This document shows positions 49,201 to 59,025 of a stretch of DNA of 64,000 nucleotides, in pieces. The stretch spans positions 2,108,001 to 2,172,000 of the forward strand of contig JAPFFF010000007.1 of NCBI GenBank assembly GCA_039105265.1, given 5' to 3'. Every line of letters starts with the position of its first letter. Within the stretch, counting starts at the first letter, position 1. Position numbers and translations under genes: made by a program. The DNA is from Tritrichomonas musculus. Its lineage: Eukaryota > Parabasalia > Tritrichomonadida > Tritrichomonadidae. The notes below the pieces were generated by a model that saw nothing but the letters and a program-made list of their open reading frames with translations, was not told the DNA's origin and ran no database searches.

Positions 49201-50867
49201 TTCCTAAAGAAAATTGAAGAAGGTATAATAACAGGCAATTCATTTTTAAGATTAATTTCAAGCGTTATTTTTTTATACGGTGAATGCGAAATTGCACTGA
49301 AAAGATCATTTAATTCATCAATATTATCATCATTGATCAAAAAATCTTTGGTAGATCGGCTGTTATTTATTAAAGTATGAATTGGTATTGAGTTAACCAA
49401 AAGATCACCTTTGCAATCTATGAAAAAAAATGGTTCATAAATAAAATACGGCTTGGGTGTTGGTGTTGGTGTTGGCGTTGGTGTTATTGTTGGTGTTAAT
49501 GTTGGTGTTAATGTTGGTGTTAATGTTGGTGTTAATGTTGGTGTTAATGTTGGTGTTATGATCGAAGCTATTTCATCATCGGAAATACTATATTCAACAT
49601 TGGTTGAAAATGCATCTTCAGATTCTATTGTATTTTCGCTAAGTGGCGTACTTTCGGTTGAAATTGGACTATCGTTTATGGTTGAGATTAGAGTAGCGCT
49701 ATCTTCTGAAAAATATTCATAAGACTCCTCCAGTGTATTGTCCGTATTAACAACTGAATTTTGGGTTGGGATTGGAGTAAATAATAATGACTGCGTAAAA
49801 CAATCCGAAAATGAAAATTGATAACTCATTGTTATAGATGGTATTTCTTCTTTAGTTGGTGAATAAGGTATAATATTGATTGAATTTGATCCAACGTTCA
49901 TATCAAATATGTTAACTATATTTGTTCTGTTTTCATAGTTAATGCATGCATTTATATAAGAAGAAGTGATTGATGAAAAGTCACATGAAATTGGATATGA
50001 CGTGTTACTTGAAAAAACCGATAAATTAAAAACCTTCTGATATTTATAACCTATTAATTTTGTTTCTGCTATACAATTTTCCTGTATAAATTGAATTTTA
50101 CTACAAGAAATGTTGAACGAAAATAGAGTAATATTATTGTAAATATTGGTATCGAAAATAAATACATCGGTTGAAAAAGATAACATTGAATTATTTAAAA
50201 TAATGGTATTTGATGAATGAGTTAGATAAAAATAAAGCTTATCAAATTTAAATTGCATAAAGTTGTAATATATAGTACAATTCGTTATATTATTTTGTTC
50301 TATGACAACTGTACTGTTATTATCGAAATTAATAAAAGCAAAAAGTTTTAAAGACTCATCATCAGTGTAAAAAAGATTTGACTTAATACTCTTTCTTTTT
50401 TCATTGTGAATAACTGTTAATGATGAATTCTTAACCGACAAAGATTTGAAATTTATGAAATCAAAATCGCTTGACTGAGTAGATGATAAAGATAGAGTAA
50501 GGTTGAGATTTCTCAAATTTAATAATAAAGAATCGTCCATAATATTGCCATTCATATCCACATCAACAGTGATATTAATGCGAATATTGTTAGAAGAAAA
50601 AAGAGAAATATTTCGACCTTGAAATAAATAATAAGGAAAAGAAATTGCAAATTGCTGAAATGGATTTGGATCTGGCACAAAAATAAATGTAATCTCGCGA
50701 TTTATATTGCTTCTTAACGATTTAAATATCGAAATATCGTTAGGTAAAAACGTGTATCCTAGTTCTTTACACGTTGAATTGCATGAATAGGATGATAAAT
50801 TTGGGCAGATGCAATAAATAGGTGAATTCCATAATAAGGAAAGTGAAAGTGCCGTGAAATTCATCAT
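46254..50867 (-). CDS. Large type I surface protein with three Cys-rich modules and TP-repeat stalk
   Basis: A 1537-residue predicted surface protein. It has an N-terminal signal-like segment (MMNFTALSLSLLWN), many N-x-S/T glycosylation sites, a TP-repeat stretch near residues 436-475 (TPTLTPTLTP...), one membrane helix near residues 1475-1500 (IAGIVIGSVAFVVIIVGIIV) and a short basic/acidic cytosolic tail (QKRKRNRSIDEQTPE). Three related modules begin with CxC...C...C: CICPNLSSYSC near residue 19, YCLCYDVNQTFDC near 787, and YCICDDIITNCSTLC near 1114. The latter two are followed by GPV(L/I)PF and a TIFGSS-type strand. A YIN/YFN strand precedes the Cys block in the later modules. Likely an adhesin or receptor; the family is not recognised. 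Confidence 0.82.
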   Translation of the reverse strand: MMNFTALSLSLLWNSPIYCICPNLSSYSCNSTCKELGYTFLPNDISIFKSLRSNINREITFIFVPDPNPFQQFAISFPYYLFQGRNISLFSSNNIRINITVDVDMNGNIMDDSLLLNLRNLNLTLSLSSTQSSDFDFINFKSLSVKNSSLTVIHNEKRKSIKSNLFYTDDESLKLFAFINFDNNSTVVIEQNNITNCTIYYNFMQFKFDKLYFYLTHSSNTIILNNSMLSFSTDVFIFDTNIYNNITLFSFNISCSKIQFIQENCIAETKLIGYKYQKVFNLSVFSSNTSYPISCDFSSITSSYINACINYENRTNIVNIFDMNVGSNSINIIPYSPTKEEIPSITMSYQFSFSDCFTQSLLFTPIPTQNSVVNTDNTLEESYEYFSEDSATLISTINDSPISTESTPLSENTIESEDAFSTNVEYSISDDEIASIITPTLTPTLTPTLTPTLTPTLTPTITPTPTPTPTPKPYFIYEPFFFIDCKGDLLVNSIPIHTLINNSRSTKDFLINDDNIDELNDLFSAISHSPYKKITLEINLKNELPVIIPSSIFFRKSFHIISENVNQTVLFNYSNFSDGTTQKFTNIIINAFNLEEKLELCNVILRNSLINCSFKCHNLTLDYNSLIIQGNLSNFLDDKPICNYVYIKIPKYITFDLYPIEKAILINNQTFEFSFFNTQEILFVSNSDSTVCFGPMNNETGTLYEDRINYTFIVGENDQSNHSIITFFNSQNITDELTHFSINARSTIVDVISVDFEFITANPIRVIGDKSVYFNSLNTLFYNNYCLCYDVNQTFDCFDVCKPELGPVLPFTKEVISSTVKMIPIEYVNFTIFGSSIANNPYLEYSLFNRTSFDIQPGDFLNLKDSDKEKNQIAYLTLETTSKDLMPNKNVVCRLSNLVFIIKAPEEVSNLYINFATALFSSLDFIIPNTATLTISSESVDTDVFTLLRFPQNLIFASPTQMCNISCSTIISTIIILSNQQIDLCSEEYNISYKLDLSLLLHTPANISSEYGTSKDSPLKILLLKDQPKSLVDIPDLRFDVSRISSDAAYIEFPDQWNSKIEDVSSKIEIYHSDKTLYLQGKVVDDVYTNNPPTIFHNGIGFLYINDILSTFKIKYCICDDIITNCSTLCKTIGPIIPFDPESITATIKSNPTRHITYIIFGSSPSYRPYFRLNDFSVKSFTLSSDTADTKSNKSIQFVDLETADSTPVVPLNHRFISVSIRPIGVNKTADLKFHTLHLENTMIDGCLEPLSIDDNYNDEIDNKDINESFPLLKCSLSQISLTIDIESSFALSQYNLLTASQSLTIMGKRSLSRIIMESISELHAYSFENSEDIEKFVKFNLSQLVQGKSVSISTLLGSSNNSKSILSVELPNHEMTIEQIPLLKFDLTQVDGGNCFMIFPSSTWVGPLSNLTEKIVVEYGRHDFYQESSKHDDKYDGIPPIVSVIGTGSYYINGILFTDQMKLPTQKPTHRSFKTLGPSAIAGIVIGSVAFVVIIVGIIVIVIQKRKRNRSIDEQTPETTRQVNLGLVDIETEETN
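49460..49560 (-). repeat. 12-bp tandem repeat coding TPTL
   Basis: GTTGGTGTTAAT (plus strand) repeated about six times, then grading into GGTGTT repeats. It encodes the Thr-Pro stalk of the surface protein and probably varies in length between strains. Confidence 0.85.
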
Positions 50868-51323
50868 TCCGCTTCGTAAAACATTTTGAATAAGTCGTCA
50901 GAATTTTGATAGTAGATCAAAAATTGAAATAAATAAAATAAAAAACTTACTTGAAAAAGTGAATGTCATGATTTAATTTTTCGTATACCACAATTTTATG
51001 TTTATGAAAAAGTTTTTTACTCGCTATCAATATTCTTTCAAAAAGTTCATTATTCAGATCTCTTTCAATTCTTTATAGAAAGGTTCGTTCCGATTATTGT
51101 CTCAAATGGAGATATTTTAATGCATATAAACATAAGAATGATAATATACAAACCTAATATATTTCCAGATAATACAATCAATTCAAATTTTAACAGTAAT
51201 CTTTAACTTTTTAAGAAAAATTTTTCATCGTAATTTTGGATACAATTAGTGATGTTATGAAGTTAAAAGTGGAATTACAACAATTAATATTTACTATATA
51301 TAATATAAAGTTGATTAATTAAC
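50868..51323. other. Intergenic, AT-rich
   Basis: About 455 bp upstream of the surface protein. On the minus strand AACTTTTT occurs twice, near 51009 and 51041. Nothing else seen. Confidence 0.5.
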
Positions 51324-54300
51324 TTAAGTATCTGGATATAAAGAATTAATGATCGCTTCATTATTTTGCAAAGCAGCCTGAGGATCACTATTTTTTTCGA
51401 ATTGATCTGTCTTCGCTTCAATATTGAATTTCTTAGATGAAAACAAATCCTTTTCTGAATTTTTAGCTTCTTCTTTTTCTGAAAGCTGTTTATTATTCTT
51501 TATAGCTCTTCTATTTCTAAAGTTAATGAAAAACGCGATTAGTGATAGAACAAGAACGAAAGCAATTCTAAGTAAGCCACTTAAAGGGAAAATGTCAGTA
51601 AATAAACTTCTAACACCTGCGTTTAGAATGAAACATCTACCTAATATATTTAACAGCTGTTCAGATATTGAAGAACATTCATTACGGATAAATATTGCAG
51701 AAAAGTTACGGAATTTATCAGCTAATGGAGCATCGTATTTTCCGATATTTGCTATTTGAATGACTAATTTAGCAGAAAGAACATCGATAATATTTTTAAT
51801 TAATTTATCGATTTGACTTTTTAATCCTTTTGTTGCCAATAATCTAATAGCAGTTATAACTGTTAATTTCACTCCCATATTCACGAACTTTCTAATGATC
51901 TTAGTAATATTATCGAAAATCAACGTACTAAGCTTTGCTGCGAAAACGAGTACGATAATTAATATTCCAGCAAAAATAGGAGTGAGGCTTTTAATTTGAA
52001 TGGTGAATAGAAAAAGTGGATCTTTATCAATTAAACAATTTGGCCCAAGTGTTTCTTTATCAATGTTTGAAATGTCAAAATCAACACAAACACCAATTTC
52101 AATACCAGCCAAAGTTCTTCTCATGAAGAATCTTAGACCAATGAAGCCACCGATGACTGCATTGATTGTAGAGCAGATTGTATCAAAAAGTCCATCAACT
52201 TTTTCAGTGATACTTGCCAAAACGCTAGGCTTTCCATTACCCTGAAGTCTTAAGTAAGAAAGCTCAGGATCTCTAATATAAGAATTCCTTGAATTCCAAT
52301 CAAAACTGTTGATTTTAGAGCCAGATTTATCCATCAATGAGAAAGGCATAAAACCAAAGTTGATTGATATGAACGATCTAGAGAAGCAAGATCTCTTCTT
52401 GATTAGATATTTATTATTAAATAAAGAATCAAATTTAGGAGTCCAAGTATCAATAACTTTTTCATAAATACCAATGTAAGTACTGACTATATCTTTCTTC
52501 TTTTTGACAGGAATGTATTGAGCTATTTTTTTATATAAGTGACGCATTTTCACATTCAAATATTCTTCATATGAAGGATACTTGGCTCGAATTGTATTAT
52601 CATTTGAAATGAAGTAATTTCTTTCAACCTCATCAACTAACAAAGACCAGGACTCAAGAATCATTTCTCGGATGTATCGAATGAAGAGTCTCCATGTAAA
52701 TTTACTGTTTGGACAATTATAAAGTGAAAAGATTTTCTGTGATTGAATGCTCAAGAATGTGTCAATTGACATGCAAATTGGATACTTGTAATTGCATGCT
52801 TTAATTCGGTTGACATTTATACGACTTTCTTTCAGCTTTTTAGCATCTTCATGATCAAAGGACTGCTTGCCAACAGTGTTCGAAAATAGCCAATCAAATA
52901 TGTTTCGATAATGCTCAATAAAGTCAGCTTGCTTATTGTTCTTTAAGATGAACTCTTGAAGAACAGCTTCCATGTCATTTTTCTTAAGAAATTCAACTGG
53001 CCGAATATACTGACTAGCTATACAAATAACTCGACATGTTCCTTCATTTCCTTGCCGCGCTGTTCGTCCATATGCTTGGAACATGACACGAACATTCCTC
53101 GAATAAAACGAAACTATGACGTGTAACGGTTTCCCTTTGAATTTAATGTCTGTTCCACGTCCACAAAAGTTCGTGCCAAATGAAATGGCGCCATCCAAAC
53201 CTGCAAGCTCTTCTGGCTTATCTTTCTCGCTTCTTCCGTCAAACACATTGATGTACTGGAGTCCATATTGATGGAACAAGTCAGTTATAATTCGGATTTC
53301 TGTCAAATCTTGGAAAACAACAAGAACAGGAATCTTCGCTTGATGATATGTAAGAACATCTTCCAATATTTTGCGATTCCTTTCTTCAAGTGTTCGACAT
53401 AAAATTGTCGGCAATTGAACACGAAGACTTGGCTTGTTTCGTGGAATTTTGAACGTTTTGAGTCCATATTGCTCTTTCAAAACGGCTTCATCAAAGTTGT
53501 TTCCAACTGTTCCAGTGAATCCACAAACGTTTTTGTACAATTTGACAAAAATCGGATGCGAGACATAAAGATAGTTCAATGATATGTCTTTAATCACCAT
53601 GTTTTTATTCTCTTCTGGATTGTTGATCATTTCTTTAATGGCAATGAACTGCTGAACAAAGCCACTGAATTCTTTATTGGGCTCCAAAACACCTTTGTTA
53701 TCATAATCAAAAGGAACAATAACTTTTTTATCATAAACAATCATTTTCTTTTGTTCAGGCTGATTTAAATTATTTTGTGTGTTTTGTTCTGGCTGATTTA
53801 AATTGTTTTCTAAGTTTTGTTCTGGCTGATTTAAATTGTTTTGTGTGTTTTGTTCTGGCTGATTTAAATTGTTTTGTGTGTTTTGTTCTGGTTGATTTTG
53901 ATTATTTTGTGTGCTTTGTTCAGGTTGAGTTGCTTCTGGTTCATGCTGAATGGTTGGTACTGGACTATCTTGTCTTTCTTCTTCCTCTTCTTCTTGCTGC
54001 TCTGTTTGACTTTGAATGAAGAGAAGATTTGGATCAGTTTCTCTTTCTATTCTTTCTCTCTCTCGGATATCCTCGTCAATTATTTCTTGGACTTCATTTT
54101 CAGGAATTGCAATGTTGTCATCTTCTTTATAATTCTGGAATTCTCTTCTAATTTCCTCTTCTGATAATTGAGTAACAGCTTGTGCTTCTTTTGCTTCTTT
54201 TTCTTTTTGCTTTTTGGTGATTTTGTCAATGAGATAATTTTTTATCTCGTTTTGAAAATTAATGACTTTTGAAAGACCTTGCTGAAAGTCAAACATGCTT

Positions 54301-56459
54301 TGACTTTTTGGCTTCCTTCCTTTCGGATCTTTCACTGTTTCAATTGAATATTTCTTGCCATTGACAAATTCAGGAGTGTTTACTAAATCTATCTCTTTGT
54401 ACATCTTTTCAATGTCGTCTATGTTCATATCTGAACATTCCGGCCATTGATCTTTCACTTCTTTAAGAAGGATTTGCGGATCTGCTTTTTCCATCCTTCT
54501 TTTATATATGTAAGGAAGTATTTCTGATGCATTAGAAAGCATGGGTCTCGATAAAATAGTACCATTTGTTAATTCATCAATTAGAATTGTATCAGCTTCA
54601 TCAATAACTAATGAACATTTGTTGAAATATCGTCCAACATAAGACGGTGACCATGATTCCATCATTTTTAGGTATAACGCTTCAAAATTAATAAAGGTGG
54701 AAAAAACGATTTTGACATCAGTGCTGATTTCTTCGCACTTTTCTCCAATACCACAAACAGAAAAGTTCATTGAAGATGAGTTATTGAATAGATTTTCACG
54801 AAAATATTCTGGTGGATAAAGATCTCTACTAATAGTACTGTTTTTGACGTATTCATTATCAAGGCTGATGTAAGGAAGCTCGTTATAATGAAGAAGAACA
54901 GCAGACTTTATTCCAAGCTGCTTGAAAAATTCGTAAGAATCAGCATAATCTCGGTTTGATAAATGAATATTTGATGTTGCTATATGAACAACTTTATCAT
55001 TTAAGGCAAGAAGCGCTGCTATGATTTGAATAATAATTGATTTGCCTTCTCCAGTTTCAAGTTGATAAATAATTCCTTTGTCGGGCGATTTATCATTGAA
55101 AAGACATGATGTGCAAGCTTCAAATGTTGCAAAAAGTTGATTTCGATGAAGTTCAAAATCTCTGAAACATTTGACCGCATATGATAAATATGTTAATCCT
55201 CTCAAAATTATCATCTTATCTGTATGGAAAAATTTATTGATTTTCTGATGAACAAATCCTTTAAATCTATTATATTGCTCTCTCGAATCTGATTGAATTC
55301 TATCTATCGTATCTAATGATTCCTTATCTGTTTTCATGACATGCAACGTATCCTTTACATATAATTCAGGATTAATATAATGAATATCTGAAAAATTGAC
55401 ATATTTGGTCGTATCATCTCCAATTAAAACTTCAACTCGCGATCCTCTCCATTCCATAAAATCGTCTTTCATTATGTACGCAGATTCTATTTTGGATATT
55501 CCCGATGGTGTTATAGCTATACTTTCTAATTTTTCGTTAAAAAGAGGAACATGACATAGCTCAATTTCGAGAACATCTGACTTAAATCCTGCTTCACAAT
55601 AAACGAAAGGATGAATTGGCTCAACCTTTGCTTTATGAAAAACTTTCTTTAATTCTAATGAATAGAAAAAAACATTTAAATATGGCTTTGGTGAATTTAA
55701 TACTTCAACATTAACAGCATATTTTGGCGAAAAGGATAAATAAACATAAAAATATCCATAGTTAAAATAATCTGAATCACAAAAAATATCAGTATAAATT
55801 GTTATTATAATATCATCAAAAGTTTGAATATTATCATACGAATGTATATCTAAGTTCATATGAATTTCAGAAAAAAACTCTTTCTTAACTAAATCAAAAA
55901 ATATATTATGGTTTTTACCTGCAGAATTTAAATGATATGTTAGCACAAGAGTAAAGCCTAATGCTTTCATAACATCAACTTCCAAATTAATTAATGCTGC
56001 GGCATCTTTTGAATTCGTATTACTTAATAATTCATCATTTATAGCTAATACAGCAAAGGATGAATTCATAAAATACCAACGATGAGTATTTGAAAAATCA
56101 AAAAATGGTTCAAAGCAGCGCATTTTAGTCTTTAATTGAAAACTAAAATATTCTCCTTTTATAATTTCATTGGACGGCTTAAAAAAATGATAAAGATAAT
56201 TATAATAATCGAGGATTTTTAGGTTCTCTATTTCTTTTCTGGAAGGAATATCGAGCTGAAATGTATTATTAAGATAATTGATGCTATCTAAAAAATCATT
56301 CCGAAATGATTGATGGGCTTTGATTGTATCTGGATTATTTAGCATATATTTTGAAGCAATTGGTAAATATTTCAAGAAAAACAAATTCTTTGATGCAGCA
56401 TTTTGCTTATTTTTGAAAGATGCAAAATAAAATTGCTGTTCAGGATCTAATAAAGGCAT
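51324..56459 (-). CDS. SecA-like ATPase with C-terminal membrane segments, copy 1
   Basis: About 1711 residues; the true start is the ATG at 56459 (MPLLDPEQQ). The motor core resembles bacterial SecA: Walker A LETGEGKS near residue 465, VIDEADTILIDEL near 620, VCGFTGTVG near 980, TNFCGRGTDIKFKGKPLHVI near 1100 and YGRTARQGNEGTCRVI near 1135. In SecA these couple ATP hydrolysis to preprotein movement. Around 450 N-terminal residues are unlike SecA. A linker with five 11-residue QPEQNTQNNLN repeats (residues 845-905) splits the motor. Hydrophobic segments near 1500 (FAGILIIVLVFAAK) and 1635 (IAFVLVLSLIAFFINF) suggest C-terminal membrane anchoring. A second copy lies at 59026-64000. Substrate unknown; bacterial origin by transfer is an inference. 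Confidence 0.85.
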   Translation of the reverse strand: MPLLDPEQQFYFASFKNKQNAASKNLFFLKYLPIASKYMLNNPDTIKAHQSFRNDFLDSINYLNNTFQLDIPSRKEIENLKILDYYNYLYHFFKPSNEIIKGEYFSFQLKTKMRCFEPFFDFSNTHRWYFMNSSFAVLAINDELLSNTNSKDAAALINLEVDVMKALGFTLVLTYHLNSAGKNHNIFFDLVKKEFFSEIHMNLDIHSYDNIQTFDDIIITIYTDIFCDSDYFNYGYFYVYLSFSPKYAVNVEVLNSPKPYLNVFFYSLELKKVFHKAKVEPIHPFVYCEAGFKSDVLEIELCHVPLFNEKLESIAITPSGISKIESAYIMKDDFMEWRGSRVEVLIGDDTTKYVNFSDIHYINPELYVKDTLHVMKTDKESLDTIDRIQSDSREQYNRFKGFVHQKINKFFHTDKMIILRGLTYLSYAVKCFRDFELHRNQLFATFEACTSCLFNDKSPDKGIIYQLETGEGKSIIIQIIAALLALNDKVVHIATSNIHLSNRDYADSYEFFKQLGIKSAVLLHYNELPYISLDNEYVKNSTISRDLYPPEYFRENLFNNSSSMNFSVCGIGEKCEEISTDVKIVFSTFINFEALYLKMMESWSPSYVGRYFNKCSLVIDEADTILIDELTNGTILSRPMLSNASEILPYIYKRRMEKADPQILLKEVKDQWPECSDMNIDDIEKMYKEIDLVNTPEFVNGKKYSIETVKDPKGRKPKSQSMFDFQQGLSKVINFQNEIKNYLIDKITKKQKEKEAKEAQAVTQLSEEEIRREFQNYKEDDNIAIPENEVQEIIDEDIRERERIERETDPNLLFIQSQTEQQEEEEEERQDSPVPTIQHEPEATQPEQSTQNNQNQPEQNTQNNLNQPEQNTQNNLNQPEQNLENNLNQPEQNTQNNLNQPEQKKMIVYDKKVIVPFDYDNKGVLEPNKEFSGFVQQFIAIKEMINNPEENKNMVIKDISLNYLYVSHPIFVKLYKNVCGFTGTVGNNFDEAVLKEQYGLKTFKIPRNKPSLRVQLPTILCRTLEERNRKILEDVLTYHQAKIPVLVVFQDLTEIRIITDLFHQYGLQYINVFDGRSEKDKPEELAGLDGAISFGTNFCGRGTDIKFKGKPLHVIVSFYSRNVRVMFQAYGRTARQGNEGTCRVICIASQYIRPVEFLKKNDMEAVLQEFILKNNKQADFIEHYRNIFDWLFSNTVGKQSFDHEDAKKLKESRINVNRIKACNYKYPICMSIDTFLSIQSQKIFSLYNCPNSKFTWRLFIRYIREMILESWSLLVDEVERNYFISNDNTIRAKYPSYEEYLNVKMRHLYKKIAQYIPVKKKKDIVSTYIGIYEKVIDTWTPKFDSLFNNKYLIKKRSCFSRSFISINFGFMPFSLMDKSGSKINSFDWNSRNSYIRDPELSYLRLQGNGKPSVLASITEKVDGLFDTICSTINAVIGGFIGLRFFMRRTLAGIEIGVCVDFDISNIDKETLGPNCLIDKDPLFLFTIQIKSLTPIFAGILIIVLVFAAKLSTLIFDNITKIIRKFVNMGVKLTVITAIRLLATKGLKSQIDKLIKNIIDVLSAKLVIQIANIGKYDAPLADKFRNFSAIFIRNECSSISEQLLNILGRCFILNAGVRSLFTDIFPLSGLLRIAFVLVLSLIAFFINFRNRRAIKNNKQLSEKEEAKNSEKDLFSSKKFNIEAKTDQFEKNSDPQAALQNNEAIINSLYPDT
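53755..53925 (-). repeat. 33-bp tandem repeat coding QPEQNTQNNLN
   Basis: About five copies with few differences inside the SecA-like gene; the paralogue at 59026-64000 has a Glu/Lys-rich linker here instead. A rapidly evolving linker. Confidence 0.85.
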
Positions 56460-57557
56460 TATCAATTATAAAAACCAATATTTGAATTACGCATTTTCAA
56501 TTTCAATAAATAATTAAGTCAATATCTCAATTTTTCACAATATTTTCTCACTTTTTCTATGCATCTTTTTTTTTTTTTTTGAATAAAAATTTCTATATAT
56601 AGAAAAAAAGTTTAACAGCTATCTTCGAATTATTTAGAAGAAAAACAATCACTCATTTGTTGATGTATTTATAAAACTTTTTTTAATAAACCAATTTTTT
56701 TAAGCACGAATATCTAAACGATTCAAATTAAATCATTTAATCTCTAATTTCAAGAATGCTGTGAAAAGTTACATGAAATAAAATATATCCCATTCTTAAA
56801 AAAGATTAAATTAGCTTATATTTCAATATTATGAGTTTTAAAGAAAACTTTTAATCTTCCAATTGTTGACTTAAAAAAGGATTACTCATTAACAATTTAG
56901 TTGATGTAAATGACAGAAGTTTAGCAAAGGCAATCATACCTTTTTTCATTTTTAATTTCCTTTCTTTTCTTCTAGAAAAAATATACTCCATAAACAATGA
57001 CTGAACTAGTAACAATTAATAAGGTTTATTTGCATGAAAATGCATAATACAAATAAAAAAATAAGTGAATTAAAACTAATTTATTAAAAGCAATTTTAAA
57101 TGTGCCATATATATCATAATATATGTTCGTTTTCATACTTTTTACACCATATCATCTAAATCTATTTTCTTTATTCTTATAATTTTCGTGAAAACTTACA
57201 AACCTTTTTTTGATTTTGTTCAATCTTCTTCAAATAATTGATTTGAATCTGGCGATTAAAATCAAGATAGTTTTATCATTATTTCCATTTATTATTATTT
57301 TACTATCATTGCTATAACCAAAAACAAATTACCGATACTCATATAAAAATTGAATTTCACATCAACAAAAATTCAATATATTTTACAATTTTTATTTTTA
57401 TTTTTACAAATTTGAAATAAAAATAATTTGTATAAAATCATCAGAAAACATGCAATTATTTGAGATAACGAACTTTTTAAGAAGCACGCTTATCAATCAA
57501 GTTATTCGAACAATTATAAAAAAGGTCAAATAAGTCAATATTTAGTATTATTTTAAA
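56460..57557. other. Divergent intergenic region, no gene
   Basis: About 1.1 kb between the divergent SecA-like and USP14 genes. It holds a T run near 56568 and AACTTTTT at 57471-57478 before the USP14 gene. No coding signal. Confidence 0.6.
57471..57478 (+). promoter_or_regulatory. AACTTTTT upstream motif
   Basis: Lies 80-87 bp before the USP14 start at 57558; TCAATATTTAG about 22 bp before the start may be the initiator. Confidence 0.3.
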
Positions 57558-58805
57558 ATGACTAAAGTTACTGTTATGTGGGGAACCAAGAAATTGGAGG
57601 TGGAATGCCACGCCGACAAACCAGTTGGCGATTTCATGCTCACTCTCCAAAAATTGACAGGCGTTCCAGTTGAAAGACAAAAATTAATGATGAGAAGAAA
57701 ACAACTTAAACCAACAGACGCATTTGAAGCAAATTCCATTAAAGCCAGCACCAAATTCATGCTTATTGGAACAGCAGAATTGCCACCTGAACCTGTTGAA
57801 GTTGTTGAAAGTGACGATGATAAAACACTTGAAGAAGACGAAAACGAAGGTTTCACAGAAGCTCAAAAGAAGAAGATATTTCAAGGACTTCCAAATCATG
57901 CTAACAATTGCTACTTAAATGCAACTTTACAATCATTAAGAGCTCTTCCACAATGTGAACAAATGATTGAAACAGCTGTCGTTCCAGCAACTACTGTTGA
58001 TGGACAAGTTGAACAAGCTATTGCAACTCTCTTTAGAGATTTTCCAAATAGCTTCACAACAGCTTTCGCTGCATTAAAAAAAGCAAATCCAACACTTTTC
58101 GCTGCAGTTGATGAGCAAGGAATACCAAAACAACAAGATGCTTCGGAATCATTTTTCTATATATTAAATTGCTTAATTAATGCTTTGGGCGAACCATTTA
58201 GACGTCTTTTTAATATTGATATGCATATATCAAGTAAATGCGCTGAAACAGGAAAAACAAAAGAATCAGATGAATCAACAATTAATATTCCAGTTTATGT
58301 TAATCAAGATACAAGACAAATTGAACAGGGAATTGTTCTTGATCAAGATTCAGAATTAAAAGATGAAGAACTCGGCCGCAATGTTCTTTGGCATGATCAC
58401 AAGACTATTTCAAGCCTTCCTCAATATTTAGTTTTTCACATTCAAAGATTTGAATTCAAGAAAGATGAAAACATTACAGCCAAAATTTTGAGAAGAATCA
58501 TTCATCCATTTAGAATTGATATGCTTCCATGGCTTTCAAATGATCTTCGTTCTAAAGTCGCTAATGATAGAGAATCTGGAAACAGTAATAGCGGATTTTA
58601 CACGCTCAAAGTTGTTCTTACACATAGAGGAAGATCAGCATCATCTGGTCACTATATCACACATTGCAAATATGGTGATACTTGGATCAGATATGATGAT
58701 ACGAAAGCTACTGATATTGAAGATACAGATGTTGAAGCTTTATCAGGTAGTGGTGACTGGCACTGCTCCCTTTTATTAATTTATGAAAAAATGAGTCAAG
58801 AATAA
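57558..58805 (+). CDS. USP14: USP14/Ubp6 proteasome-associated deubiquitinase
   Basis: A 415-residue cysteine protease (peptidase C19) that trims ubiquitin from substrates at the proteasome. The N-terminal about 75 residues are a ubiquitin-like domain (VTVMWGTKKLEVECHADKPV) used for proteasome docking. The catalytic domain shows the Cys box GLPNHANNCYLNATLQSL (usually GLxNLGNTCYMNA, so the GNT is changed to ANN, but the Cys is kept), LPQYLVFHIQRFEFKK, the His box SASSGHYITHCKY and the Asp region WIRYDDTKAT. The domain order and WHCSLLLIYE ending match USP14/Ubp6, which in other eukaryotes is about 490-500 residues; this copy is shorter mainly in loops. Confidence 0.95.
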   Translation: MTKVTVMWGTKKLEVECHADKPVGDFMLTLQKLTGVPVERQKLMMRRKQLKPTDAFEANSIKASTKFMLIGTAELPPEPVEVVESDDDKTLEEDENEGFTEAQKKKIFQGLPNHANNCYLNATLQSLRALPQCEQMIETAVVPATTVDGQVEQAIATLFRDFPNSFTTAFAALKKANPTLFAAVDEQGIPKQQDASESFFYILNCLINALGEPFRRLFNIDMHISSKCAETGKTKESDESTINIPVYVNQDTRQIEQGIVLDQDSELKDEELGRNVLWHDHKTISSLPQYLVFHIQRFEFKKDENITAKILRRIIHPFRIDMLPWLSNDLRSKVANDRESGNSNSGFYTLKVVLTHRGRSASSGHYITHCKYGDTWIRYDDTKATDIEDTDVEALSGSGDWHCSLLLIYEKMSQE

Positions 58806-59025
58806 ATAATAAATAATCTTTATTACTAATTCTACAAATCCGTTTGTTCTAGCTTGGTTAATTTTGATATATCGCTTAAAATTTGAAAATTTAATGTAAT
58901 GAATCATTACATTAAATATATATACATTCTCAATTTGTACAACAAAAACAAAGTAAATAAATATATATGTATTATCAAATTTATTCATTCGCAAAAATAA
59001 TAAATCAAACAAATTATAATTAAAA
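58806..59025. other. Short convergent spacer
   Basis: 220 bp between USP14 and the SecA-like gene. AT-rich; a small palindrome TTTAATGTAATGAATCATTA lies near 58890. Nothing else. Confidence 0.5.
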
